Shown one piece after another: positions 10,088 through 18,626 of a stretch of DNA of 64,000 nucleotides (positions are counted from its first letter, which is position 1; each line of letters starts with the position of its first letter). The position numbers and the translations under genes were made by a program. The notes below the pieces were generated by a model. It did not search any database, had not been told where the DNA came from, and saw only the letters and a program-made list of their open reading frames with translations. This DNA comes from an uncultured Prevotella sp. (GTDB lineage: Bacteria; Bacteroidota; Bacteroidia; Bacteroidales; Bacteroidaceae): the NCBI GenBank assembly GCA_946998295.1, contig CAMPYS010000003.1, positions 50,056-114,055 of the forward strand, in the 5' to 3' direction.

Positions 10088-11629
10088 ATGAAACACTTAA
10101 AATTATTTTATTCAATCACAATAGGCATTTCTTGTCTACTTATATCTTGCTCAGAGGATAACAAAATTAATAAAAATGAAGATCCTATAGTAAATACAGA
10201 AACACCTACAAAAAAGATGTTAACAATTACAGGTATTGATGCTGAATACAGCGCAAAAATAGGAACACACTTTAAACTAATACCAAAAGTAGAAAAAAAC
10301 AATGACGAACAACTTACATACGAATGGAGTATTGACTTTAAAAAAGTTAGCACTAATGAAAAACTTGACTATATATGTTCTAAACCAGGAAAGTTTTCTT
10401 GTTATCTAAAAATAAAAAGCAGTAAAGGAAATGCAAAAATTGTTGAATTTACTCTATATGTATATACAGGATACGATCAAGGACTACTACTGTATACTAC
10501 AACCAATGGTAAAGCACAATTAAGTTACAAGTCTATAAACGAAATGGAAGTACCTGCGGTTAAAGATGTATTTACTGAAAATAATCCAACATTAACTTTA
10601 GGAACTGTACCATTGTGCTTGGCATGGACAGGAGAAGGTATTACAAATCCACAAAACCTTGAAGAATCAAACCCACTTGAAGTTGTAATGGCTTGTGATA
10701 ATCCACGTAAAATATACCTTTTAGATGCTGTTACACTGAAAGCAAAAAATGAAGTAAAATATAATGGAAATAATAACTCCTTTTCACCTAATACAGCATT
10801 TGTACCATACGGAAACCAAAACTTTCTTTGGAACAAAGATTTTAATGTTATTTATTTCATTGGCGGAGGTAGAGACTATCTTATGACTTCAGACCATAAT
10901 TTCATACTTGGTAAACGTAGCCACCAATTACCTTCATATGTAAAAATAGCAGATATGGTTTGCAACTTAATAACAAACCCTATGGATATGGTTCGAGTTT
11001 ACTTTGATATTGCTCAACAACATCTTATCTATGTATGTGGAATACGTGGAGTTGCAGAGAGTAAAATTTCTACATCTGTCAAACCCATTGCTTTGTTGGC
11101 TTGTAACGGTAAATATGCTAGTCAAAATGCAGATTATAGATATGAACCTAATCAAATTCTACTTATTGGAGAAAAAGCTAATAAAGATATAATGATATAT
11201 CATATTGCACCAACTGCAAACAAACAACAAGAACGATTGATAAGCGAAAAAAATGTTTCTGGACGAATTACTAAAACTGATGCTATAGGTATAAATCCTA
11301 TTAGCCCTATATTATATTATGGCAACAATAAAGGTGAAATAAAAATGTATAACTACATTGGAGAAAACTTTTCTGACAAACCATTTATACAATTAGGGGA
11401 ACAATATAGTATCAAAAAGATTGTATTCAATCCATATAACAAAAAACAGATGTATGTAGCTGCACAAGATACAAAAGCACCTATAAATCAGTCGGCTACT
11501 ATTTTTATTATAAATATAACAGATAATGAAAAAGGTAAAATTATAAATAAATCAGAACATCTCGGTGGAGAAATACATAACCTTATTTATAAGGGCAATG
11601 GCACTGAGATGTGGGAACATATAAAATAA
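10088..11629 (+). CDS. PKD-like family surface lipoprotein
   Basis: This 513-residue lipoprotein has lipobox Cys21 (LLISC) followed by SEDN. Acidic residues right after the Cys match the Bacteroidetes lipoprotein-export signal, so surface exposure is likely. Residues about 50-125 form a PKD/Ig-like beta domain (YEWSIDFKKVSTNEKL, then GKFSCYLKIKSS). The remainder looks like a beta-propeller-like fold with repeats around YGNNKGEIKMYNY and VFNPYNKKQMYVAA. It is the last of four co-directional genes starting with SusC. The homologous set SusC, SusD, DUF4843 and PKD-like is a recognised conserved operon type with no proven substrate known to me. Confidence 0.82.
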   Translation: MKHLKLFYSITIGISCLLISCSEDNKINKNEDPIVNTETPTKKMLTITGIDAEYSAKIGTHFKLIPKVEKNNDEQLTYEWSIDFKKVSTNEKLDYICSKPGKFSCYLKIKSSKGNAKIVEFTLYVYTGYDQGLLLYTTTNGKAQLSYKSINEMEVPAVKDVFTENNPTLTLGTVPLCLAWTGEGITNPQNLEESNPLEVVMACDNPRKIYLLDAVTLKAKNEVKYNGNNNSFSPNTAFVPYGNQNFLWNKDFNVIYFIGGGRDYLMTSDHNFILGKRSHQLPSYVKIADMVCNLITNPMDMVRVYFDIAQQHLIYVCGIRGVAESKISTSVKPIALLACNGKYASQNADYRYEPNQILLIGEKANKDIMIYHIAPTANKQQERLISEKNVSGRITKTDAIGINPISPILYYGNNKGEIKMYNYIGENFSDKPFIQLGEQYSIKKIVFNPYNKKQMYVAAQDTKAPINQSATIFIINITDNEKGKIINKSEHLGGEIHNLIYKGNGTEMWEHIK

Positions 11630-11690
11630 ATTGAGAATTAATAATGACAAAATTTTATTCATATTGTTAAATAAAAATAATCAGTAAAAA

Positions 11691-13532
11691 ATGAAAAAAT
11701 TTACATTTATTATTGCAACAGCACTTTTATTTAGTTTAAGTGCTGCATGGGGAAAATCAAATGTTGTTCAACAACACACTAAAAAAATTACAAATTCTAT
11801 AAAAGCTCTACCTACAGGAGTAGAAGTAAAGGATAACGTAATAACTAAATGGGATGCAGAAATACCTGAAAAATTAGTAATTCCAGAAGGAATTGTTGGT
11901 ATAGCCGATAATGTTTTCTATATGAAGCCTGTCAAAGAAATTGTGTTTCCAAAAACATTAAAGAGCATTGGTAAAAATGCATTTGCTTATTGTAACTCAA
12001 TAGAAACCATAAATCTATTTAATGGACTTGAAGTGATAGCTGAAAGTGCTTTCTATCAGTGCCATAATCTAAGGCTTGTAAATGTGCCTAAGACTATAAA
12101 AATTATGGGGCCTAATGCTTTTGCATATTGCGATAAACTGGTAACGCTTAATTTAGAAGAGGGATTAACTCTAATTGGAGAAAGTGCATTCTTTGGATGC
12201 AAGATGCTAGAAAAAATTAATTTACCTAAAAGTTTAACTTCTATCGATGAAAATGCATTTGGAGAGTGTACCAGTATTAATAATATGGTAATACCAGAAG
12301 GGATCACAACAATCATGGACAGAACTTTTCAAGGTTGCACTAATTTAGCATCAGTAAAACTCCCTAAAACACTTGAAAGCATAAAAAAAACAGCATTTTC
12401 AAATTGTGAAAAACTGGAAGAGATTGAACTACCTCAAAATTTAAAACTTATAGAACCACAAGCATTCTCAGGATGTTCATCATTAAAGAGTATTACTATT
12501 CCAGAAGGAATTGACCAAATACAGGCTTCAACATTTGAAAATTGCAGTTCACTTAATAAAATACAACTACCATCATCAATAACATTATTGAATCACAAAG
12601 CATTCAAAGATTGTAAAAGTCTTCAAACAATAGATTTAACTAACATAGCTATTAAAACTATTGGAAATTTTGTTTTTCAGAATTGCAGTAATTTAGAAAG
12701 TATTACACTACCAGCATCACTAAAAACAATGGGATTAAATACTTTTACAGGATGTAATAAACTTTCAAAGGTAGTATGTAAAGCTACTACACCCCCTACT
12801 ATAAAAGGCTCATTTAATAAAACTCCTGACTCTAAGGTCTTATATGTACCCGAAAGTGCTGTTGAGGATTATAAAAAAGAGTGGGGAAAAGCTAAATTCT
12901 CTAATATAGAACCTATAAAAGAAGAGAAAAAAGAACCAGAAACAAAAAAAGATGAAAAAGTTGCAATATTCAACTTTGCAGAAAACCCATGGAAAGTCCC
13001 TACTGCAAAACAAGGAGATAAACCAGAAGTAGCAAAAATTGAAGATGGGACAGCTCTCACTATTGATGGTATTTCTCTAACCTTCCAAAAATTACACGAA
13101 CGTTACTGGAATCGTATCATGGACGGTAATCTCAAAGCATACATCCATAACACAATAACATTCACAGCTCCTCAAAATGTTACTATAACAAAAATAGAAT
13201 TCTTCAGTAAACCTTATGAGTGCGACTTTGAAGAAATTACTCAAACTGGAGGTAAATACTATTGTGCAGATGATGATAATTCAGATTATTATATTTGGGA
13301 TGGTAAAGCACCTGTAATTAAATTTAAAGATACAAACAATAACACTATAAAGAAAATAAAGGTTACATATATTTCTGATAAAACTGATGGTGTAAAGAAT
13401 ATTAAAACTAATATTACAAATGATAGTAAGATTTATAATATTCGCGGTATAGCAGTTGGTAAATACAAAGACTTATCAACTCTACCTAAAGGCATATATA
13501 TTGTTAACGGTACTAAGATTATAAAGAATTAA
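11691..13532 (+). CDS. Secreted BspA-like leucine-rich-repeat protein with C-terminal sorting domain
   Basis: This 613-residue protein has a signal peptide (residues 1-21, ending AAWG). From about residue 50 to 370 it carries a run of LRR_5 repeats of about 23 residues with the pattern AFxxCxxLxxIxLPxxLxxI, the architecture of BspA-type surface proteins that bind host or bacterial partners. A Lys/Glu-rich linker (about 405-420) leads to a beta domain starting IFNFAENPWKVPT. The last 30 or so residues (IYNIRGIAVGK, then LPKGIYIVNGTKI) match the Prevotella-type C-terminal sorting signal of type IX secretion cargo. The gene lies 61 bp after the SusCD set and before a strong hairpin; it may be transcribed separately. 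Confidence 0.9.
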   Translation: MKKFTFIIATALLFSLSAAWGKSNVVQQHTKKITNSIKALPTGVEVKDNVITKWDAEIPEKLVIPEGIVGIADNVFYMKPVKEIVFPKTLKSIGKNAFAYCNSIETINLFNGLEVIAESAFYQCHNLRLVNVPKTIKIMGPNAFAYCDKLVTLNLEEGLTLIGESAFFGCKMLEKINLPKSLTSIDENAFGECTSINNMVIPEGITTIMDRTFQGCTNLASVKLPKTLESIKKTAFSNCEKLEEIELPQNLKLIEPQAFSGCSSLKSITIPEGIDQIQASTFENCSSLNKIQLPSSITLLNHKAFKDCKSLQTIDLTNIAIKTIGNFVFQNCSNLESITLPASLKTMGLNTFTGCNKLSKVVCKATTPPTIKGSFNKTPDSKVLYVPESAVEDYKKEWGKAKFSNIEPIKEEKKEPETKKDEKVAIFNFAENPWKVPTAKQGDKPEVAKIEDGTALTIDGISLTFQKLHERYWNRIMDGNLKAYIHNTITFTAPQNVTITKIEFFSKPYECDFEEITQTGGKYYCADDDNSDYYIWDGKAPVIKFKDTNNNTIKKIKVTYISDKTDGVKNIKTNITNDSKIYNIRGIAVGKYKDLSTLPKGIYIVNGTKIIKN

Positions 13533-13564
13533 TATTATTATATCCCAGTAAAACTTGGAAAATC

Positions 13565-13611
13565 AATAAAATAATAGGGTGTACTTATTTTGTACACCCT
13601 ATTATTTTATT
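13565..13611 (+). terminator. Strong hairpin terminator after the LRR gene
   Basis: A perfect 20-bp inverted repeat (13565-13584 with 13592-13611) has a 7-nt loop. Its inner arm is ataatagggtgtac, and it is followed by T-rich sequence on the + strand. It ends the rightward block and lies between convergent genes, so it could also stop leftward transcripts from the ribosomal operon. Confidence 0.8.
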
Positions 13612-13673
13612 TTTAACTCCAAAATTGTTAACTTTCTTTAGTTCCTTGCAATTTATTTTTAAATATTATAGAA

Positions 13674-13716
13674 ATAAGAAAGTCTATGAAATTTAAATAT
13701 TCATAGACTTTCTTAT
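13674..13716 (-). terminator. Hairpin terminator of the rpmB-rpmG-DUF4295 operon
   Basis: A perfect 17-bp inverted repeat (13674-13690 with 13700-13716, inner arm agaaagtctatgaa) has a 9-nt loop. It lies 30 bp beyond the DUF4295 stop on the minus strand and is followed there by a short T-rich stretch. Confidence 0.7.
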
Positions 13717-13745
13717 ATAGATATTATTTGTTATTTGAAATCTTC

Positions 13746-13901
13746 TTACTTAAAGAAATTCTTTACTTCTTCATTAGGAACCATTTGCTCGTCAAAGATA
13801 TAAGCACCAGTCTTAGGGCTTTTTACCATTTTTATTACTTTTGTATATACTCTACCATCTGTAGAACCTTCATGAAGGGTTGCGACTGCTTTCTTTGCCA
13901 T
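13746..13901 (-). CDS. DUF4295 small basic protein
   Basis: This 51-residue minus-strand gene was found by translating the region next to rpmG. The product begins MAKKAVATLHEGSTDGR and ends NEEVKNFFK. It matches DUF4295, a Bacteroidetes-specific small basic protein almost always encoded directly after rpmG, which suggests a ribosome-associated role. It starts 40 bp after the rpmG stop. A rightward open frame over the same bases (from 13728) is only its antisense shadow. Its function is not established. Confidence 0.88.
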   Translation of the reverse strand: MAKKAVATLHEGSTDGRVYTKVIKMVKSPKTGAYIFDEQMVPNEEVKNFFK

Positions 13902-13941
13902 AATGTTCTAATTATATTAAATTGTAAATATAAAACACCTA

Positions 13942-14130
13942 TTATTTAATCTCCTTATGGAGAGTCATTCTTTTTAGAATAGGATTATACTTCTTAAGTT
14001 CAAGACGCTCTGATGTATTTTTTCTATTCTTAGTTGTAATATAGCGACTAGTACCTGCTAGACCACTATTTTTCATTTCGGTGCATTCTAATATTACTTG
14101 GACTCTATTCCCTTTAGCTTTTTTTGCCAT
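13942..14130 (-). CDS. rpmG: 50S ribosomal protein L33
   Basis: This 62-residue ribosomal protein begins [18 protein letters not shown] and contains the L33 signature [23 protein letters not shown]. It carries only one cysteine, so it is the form without the four-cysteine zinc ribbon. It starts 4 bp after the rpmB stop and is co-transcribed with rpmB and DUF4295 from the minus strand. Confidence 0.95.
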   Translation of the reverse strand: MAKKAKGNRVQVILECTEMKNSGLAGTSRYITTKNRKNTSERLELKKYNPILKRMTLHKEIK

Positions 14131-14134
14131 TTGC

Positions 14135-14398
14135 TTAGTCTCCTATTACTTTTATATCTTTCCAAGTTACATAACCCTTAGATACAGCTTGTTTTAATGC
14201 TTTATCTAAACCTAATCTATTAATCGTACGAAGACCAGCAGCACTAATCTTCAATGAAATCCAACAATTTTCTTCTACATAATAGAATTTCTTGTTAAAT
14301 AGATTTACATCAAAACTACGCTTTGTACGATGTTTTGAATGAGAAACATTGCAACCAATTTGTGCTTTTTTCCCTGTAATTTGACAAATCTTAGACAT
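14135..14398 (-). CDS. rpmB: 50S ribosomal protein L28
   Basis: This 87-residue ribosomal protein begins [20 protein letters not shown] and contains the L28 block [12 protein letters not shown] and the C-terminal GLDKALKQA. It is the first gene of the rpmB-rpmG-DUF4295 operon and has a well-placed Bacteroidetes promoter upstream (14451-14481). Confidence 0.96.
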   Translation of the reverse strand: MSKICQITGKKAQIGCNVSHSKHRTKRSFDVNLFNKKFYYVEENCWISLKISAAGLRTINRLGLDKALKQAVSKGYVTWKDIKVIGD

Positions 14399-14450
14399 TT
14401 CTATCTTTCAGTTTCGTAATTTGTTAATATAGCCTATTCCAAACAGTTTG

Positions 14451-14481
14451 CAAATTTAGCAAAAAAAAGTAAATTAACAAA
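14451..14481 (-). promoter_or_regulatory. Bacteroidetes-type promoter for rpmB operon
   Basis: Read on the minus strand, TTTG at 14481-14478 is separated by 19 nt from TAAATTTG at 14458-14451. This matches the -33/-7 consensus of the Bacteroidetes primary sigma factor. It lies about 50 bp upstream of the rpmB start. Confidence 0.65.
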
Positions 14482-14621
14482 ATGATATTAATAGCAATAT
14501 ATATAATTAAGTTTTTTTGTGAGATTATATTACTATTATGTTCGTTTTATAAGCAATACAAATTTTATTTTTATTAAGCTCATAGCAGTTATTTGAGCAC
14601 TATGTATGATAATAAAATAAA

Positions 14622-14658
14622 TATAAAGGATAGTATATACATCACACTATCCTTTATA
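14622..14658 (-). terminator. Hairpin terminator of rpiB
   Basis: A perfect 13-bp inverted repeat (arms tataaaggatagt and its complement, 14622-14634 and 14646-14658) has an 11-nt loop. On the minus strand it is followed by a T-rich run. It lies 17 bp past the rpiB stop. The rest of the 277-bp gap to rpmB holds only the rpmB promoter. Confidence 0.75.
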
Positions 14659-14675
14659 AAAAAATGAAATAAATT

Positions 14676-15119
14676 TTATTCTTTAATAGCTATTTTTGAT
14701 ACACGACGTTCGTGTCGTCCACCTTCAAAAGTAGCTTTAAAAAATGAATCTAATATTTTTTCAGCTGTTTTATTATCGACAAAACGTCCCGGTAAAACAA
14801 GGACATTTGCATCATTATGTTGTCTAATTAGTTCTGCAATATCTTTATTCCAAGCTAAACCAGCTCTAACTTTTTGATGTTTATTAAGTGTCATTGCCAT
14901 ACCTTCACCACTTCCACATATAGCAATAGCAGGATAAACTTCATTACTACTAATAGCTTCTGCTAAAGGGTGTGCATAGTCAGGATAATCGCATGTTAAA
15001 TCACTATTACAACCAAAATCTTTATAAGGAATTTTATGTTGTTCAAGATATTGAATTACAAATTGCTTCAAAGGGAAACCAGCGTGATCGCAGGCTACTC
15101 CGACTGTTTTAATTTCCAT
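14676..15119 (-). CDS. rpiB: Ribose-5-phosphate isomerase B
   Basis: This enzyme interconverts ribose-5-phosphate and ribulose-5-phosphate in the pentose phosphate pathway. Starting from ATG at 15119 it has 147 residues (MEIKTVGVACDHAGFPLKQ); an upstream in-frame TTG would add four residues but is less likely. Family motifs are ACDHAGF, DYPDYAHPLAEAI, the phosphate and active-site segment AICGSGEGMAM, and HNDANVLVLPGR. The gene follows tkt on the same strand with about 80 bp between them, so two linked pentose-phosphate enzymes lie together. Confidence 0.93.
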   Translation of the reverse strand: MEIKTVGVACDHAGFPLKQFVIQYLEQHKIPYKDFGCNSDLTCDYPDYAHPLAEAISSNEVYPAIAICGSGEGMAMTLNKHQKVRAGLAWNKDIAELIRQHNDANVLVLPGRFVDNKTAEKILDSFFKATFEGGRHERRVSKIAIKE

Positions 15120-15153
15120 AAGCGTTAACAAATTATTTTAATTACTATTATAA

Positions 15154-15185
15154 AGCTGTTATCAAATTTAGATTTGATAACAGCT
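15154..15185 (-). terminator. Hairpin between tkt and rpiB
   Basis: A perfect 14-bp inverted repeat (arms agctgttatcaaat and its complement) has a 4-nt loop. It lies directly behind the tkt stop on the minus strand. It could terminate or attenuate readthrough from tkt into rpiB; the T-tract after it is weak. Confidence 0.6.
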
Positions 15186-15200
15186 AATTTCTTTTAAACT

Positions 15201-17216
15201 TTATTTTAAATACTCTTTTATCTGGTTACAGATATTCTCTGCTGTAAAACCAAGTTTTTCATCAAGAACTTTATAAGGTGCAGAGTAACCAAAACTATTT
15301 AGACCATAAACCTTACCTTCTGCCCCAACAAGTCCCTGAAGAGTAACAGGTAAGCCTGCCGTAAGCCCAAAAATCTTAGTGTGTTTAGGTAAAATTGCCT
15401 CTTGGTAGCTCAAAGATTGACAACGGAAAAGTCCTTCTGAAGGGCAACTAACAACTCGCACTTTTATATCTTCTTTCTCCAATAACTCTGCAGCATCAAT
15501 TAGTGTTGAAACTTCAGAGCCACTCGCAACAAGTATTACATCATAGTCAGTTGAAGTTTCCTTCACTATATATGCACCTTTTCTTACATTTTCATAGTTA
15601 GTACCTGTAGGAAGATTCTTAATATTTTGACGAGAAAGAATTAACGCAGTTGGTGTATCAACATTTTCCATTGCCATTTGCCAACAGATAGTTGTTTCCT
15701 CAACATCAGCAGGACGAAATACACGCAAAGAATCTTTGCCAGAATGATTTTTTAGTTTTTCTAATAAACGTATTTGTGCTTCTTGTTCTACAGGTTCGTG
15801 TGTAGGTCCATCTTCACCCACACGAAATGCATCATGAGTCCAAATAAATTTAACTGGTATTTGCATTAATGCAGCTAAACGTATTGCCGGTTTCATATAA
15901 TCTGAAAATACAAAGAATGTTCCCATAGCTGATACAACACCACCATGAAGCATCATACCTATACACATACAAGCCATAGTAAGCTCACTAACTCCTGCTT
16001 GGAAAAAGGCTCCACTAAAATCATTAAACATAATATTATGAGTCTTTTTCAAAAAACCATCTGTCTTATCTGAATTAGAAAGATCAGCAGAAGAACAAAT
16101 CATATTAGGAACTTGTTCTGCTAAAAGACTCAAACAAGTTGAACTTGCTACACGTGTTGCAACATCTGCTTTTTGAGAAATCTTAGACCAGTCTATTTTA
16201 GGAGCTTTTCCATTAAACCACTCCTTTAGAAGTTTTGCTTTATCTGGATTTTTTGCTGCCCAATTCTTTTCTATTTCATGACGTTTAGCTACTATGACTT
16301 TTAAATCAGCCAATCGCTTGTCATATAAATCTTTTACTTCGGGAAAGACTGTAAATGGATTATTTATATCGCCTCCAAGATTTTTAATAGTATTTATATA
16401 AGCATCTCCACCTAATGGTGCACCGTGTGTTCTTATATCATGTTCATAGCTACTACCATCTTTTTGCAAAGCACCTTTACCCATAATAGTCTTACCTATT
16501 ATCAGTGTAGGACGTGCTTTTTCTTTCAAAGCAATATCAAGCGATTTACGTATTTCGTCTACATCATTTCCATTACAACTTATTACATTCCATCCCCAAG
16601 ATTTATACTTTGCAGCTGTATCTTCCTTCATTACCACACCACATTCTGTTGATAATTGAATATCATTAGCATCATAGAACATGATAAGATTATTTAGTCC
16701 CAATGTTCCAGCTAATCTACCTGTACCTTGAGAAATTTCTTCTTGAATACCTCCATCTGATATATAAGCATATATTTTATGTTGCATTACTTCAGAACCA
16801 AGACGTGCTTCAAGAAACTTTTCTGCAACAGCAGCACCTGCAGCAAAAGTATGTCCTTGCCCTAAAGGTCCAGAAGTGTTTTCTATACCTCTAAGTATAT
16901 TACGTTCTGGATGTCCTGGTGTAGGTGAACCCCATTGACGGAATTGCTTTAATTCATCCATAGTGAATTTTCCACATAACATTAGAACAGAATAAAGCAT
17001 AGGAGACATATGACCTGGATCTAAAAAGAAACGATCCCTACCTGACCATGTTGGATTGTTGGGATCGAATACTAAATATTCTGAAAAAAGTACATTAATA
17101 AAATCAGAACCACCCATAGCACCTCCAGGATGACCAGACTTAGCTTTTTCTACCATTGAAGCAGCTAAAATTCTAATGTTATCCGCTGCACGGTTCATCA
17201 CTTTGTTTTTATTCAT
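15201..17216 (-). CDS. tkt: Transketolase
   Basis: This 671-residue thiamine-diphosphate enzyme transfers two-carbon units in the non-oxidative pentose phosphate pathway. Motifs are SGHPGGAMGGSDF near residue 30, GPLGQGH (about 117), the ThDP/metal region ISDGGIQEEISQG and FYDANDIQLS, and the pyrimidine-domain segment THDAFRVGEDGPTHEPVEQ (about 460-478). Length and domain order (PP, Pyr, C-terminal) are normal. The ATG at 17216 has a Bacteroidetes promoter about 50 bp upstream. Confidence 0.96.
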   Translation of the reverse strand: MNKNKVMNRAADNIRILAASMVEKAKSGHPGGAMGGSDFINVLFSEYLVFDPNNPTWSGRDRFFLDPGHMSPMLYSVLMLCGKFTMDELKQFRQWGSPTPGHPERNILRGIENTSGPLGQGHTFAAGAAVAEKFLEARLGSEVMQHKIYAYISDGGIQEEISQGTGRLAGTLGLNNLIMFYDANDIQLSTECGVVMKEDTAAKYKSWGWNVISCNGNDVDEIRKSLDIALKEKARPTLIIGKTIMGKGALQKDGSSYEHDIRTHGAPLGGDAYINTIKNLGGDINNPFTVFPEVKDLYDKRLADLKVIVAKRHEIEKNWAAKNPDKAKLLKEWFNGKAPKIDWSKISQKADVATRVASSTCLSLLAEQVPNMICSSADLSNSDKTDGFLKKTHNIMFNDFSGAFFQAGVSELTMACMCIGMMLHGGVVSAMGTFFVFSDYMKPAIRLAALMQIPVKFIWTHDAFRVGEDGPTHEPVEQEAQIRLLEKLKNHSGKDSLRVFRPADVEETTICWQMAMENVDTPTALILSRQNIKNLPTGTNYENVRKGAYIVKETSTDYDVILVASGSEVSTLIDAAELLEKEDIKVRVVSCPSEGLFRCQSLSYQEAILPKHTKIFGLTAGLPVTLQGLVGAEGKVYGLNSFGYSAPYKVLDEKLGFTAENICNQIKEYLK

Positions 17217-17264
17217 AATAATATTGTAATATATATTAATATTGTATTATAATAATTATATCTG

Positions 17265-17295
17265 CAAATATAATGAATAAATAGAAGTATACAAA
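17265..17295 (-). promoter_or_regulatory. Bacteroidetes-type promoter for tkt
   Basis: On the minus strand TTTG (17295-17292), 19 nt, then TATATTTG (17272-17265) fits the -33/-7 consensus. It lies in the 131-bp gap between dinB and tkt, about 50 bp before the tkt start. Confidence 0.65.
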
Positions 17296-17347
17296 ATTAT
17301 TTACTATAATTTGTAAAACGATTATCTATAACACTTGCTTATAATTT

Positions 17348-18415
17348 TCAAAAATCAAATTCCCCCTCAATCCACTCTCCATGTATTTTAGACTTTTCAT
17401 TATTAGTAACAGATAATCCTATAAGGCGTATATAGTGCTTGTGATAATCAATTTGTGTTAAAAGAGATTTTGATAAATGAAGTATATCATCTTTTTTATT
17501 CAATACATAGTCAACAGTAGTGCTTCGTGTTGTTTGGTGCGTAGCATCCCATTTTACTTTAAGGACTAATGTATAACCCTCAAATTTTTCTTTTTCAATT
17601 CGTCTAATAAGTTCAAGCACTATATGGTATAATCTTATTATTATCTGAGTTTTAGAATGTAGGTCTTCTAAAAATGTTTCTTCACACCCAACAGATTTCC
17701 TTTCCTTATAAGGTTCTACTATTCGGTTATCAATACCTTGTGCAAACATATAATAAAGTTCACCTGATTTTCCAAACACCTGTTTTAAATGTTCTATAGA
17801 AACAAGCCTTAGTTGTTCGCCATTATATATTCCCATCTTATGCATCTTATTAGCAGTTTTAGAGCCAATTCCCCAAAATTTCTCTATAGGTAAATCTTTT
17901 ATAAAATTTAAAGCCATTTTAGGATGAATCAAAAAACATCCATTAGGTTTGCGATAATCTGATGCTATTTTTGCTAAAAATTTATTATAGCTTATACCTG
18001 CAGAAGCATATAGACCTAATTTACTATAAATTTTCTTTTTTATATCCTTAGCTATATCTGTTGCTAACTCTATATTCTGCTTATTAATAGTAACATCAAG
18101 AAAAGCCTCATCTAAGGATATAGGTTCAACTATATCTGTATATTCATGGAATATTTTGTGTATCTGTTTTGAAACAACTTTATATTTTTCCATATTAGGT
18201 TTGACGATAGTTATATGCGGACAATATTTTTTTGCTTGACTTACAGGCATTGCAGAATGTACACCAAAGCGACGAGCCTCGTAACTTGCAGTAGTAACAA
18301 CACTACGTGAATGGTCATAACATACAGCTATCGGAATATTACGTAACTTTGGATTATCCCTTTGTTCTACTGAAGCAAAGAAAGCATCCATATCAATATG
18401 AATTATTTTTCTCAT
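17348..18415 (-). CDS. dinB: DNA polymerase IV (Y-family translesion polymerase)
   Basis: This 355-residue error-prone polymerase opens with the catalytic motif HIDMDAFFASVEQ (first Asp), and SLDEAFLDVT near residue 102 carries the Asp-Glu pair. Palm, fingers and thumb are covered by TTASYEARRFGVHSAMP, SYNKFLAKIASDYRKPNG and FWGIGSKTANKM (helix-hairpin-helix). The little-finger domain follows from about 235. The C-terminus ends in GEFDF, which may serve as the clamp-binding tail. No SOS box was recognised. Transcription is leftward towards tkt. Confidence 0.94.
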   Translation of the reverse strand: MRKIIHIDMDAFFASVEQRDNPKLRNIPIAVCYDHSRSVVTTASYEARRFGVHSAMPVSQAKKYCPHITIVKPNMEKYKVVSKQIHKIFHEYTDIVEPISLDEAFLDVTINKQNIELATDIAKDIKKKIYSKLGLYASAGISYNKFLAKIASDYRKPNGCFLIHPKMALNFIKDLPIEKFWGIGSKTANKMHKMGIYNGEQLRLVSIEHLKQVFGKSGELYYMFAQGIDNRIVEPYKERKSVGCEETFLEDLHSKTQIIIRLYHIVLELIRRIEKEKFEGYTLVLKVKWDATHQTTRSTTVDYVLNKKDDILHLSKSLLTQIDYHKHYIRLIGLSVTNNEKSKIHGEWIEGEFDF

Positions 18416-18478
18416 TATAGCTACCTAACTTTTGTGCAAAAATAATCAAAAACAATAAATATAATTATACAATTTATT

Positions 18479-18486
18479 TATCTTTG
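18479..18486 (+). promoter_or_regulatory. Putative -7 element for the polysaccharide locus
   Basis: TATCTTTG matches the TAnnTTTG element and is followed by GC, as often seen. No good TTTG is present at the right upstream distance. A start here would give a leader of about 135 nt before the SLBB gene; that leader contains a small 8-bp hairpin (18537-18544 with 18552-18559). Confidence 0.4.
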
Positions 18487-18626
18487 CAAATCATTTATTA
18501 TAATCTTAATGCAAATATAAATATCTAATATTTATTATATCTGTATAATAAACAGATATCTTATGCGTTTAAATAATTAAAACTATATATAAAAAATACA
18601 TATACAAGAACTGAAAATTTACTAAG

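Noticed and set aside
13728..13949. Rightward open frame over the ribosomal operon end
   Set aside because: It is antisense to the conserved DUF4295 gene and codes for nothing recognisable.
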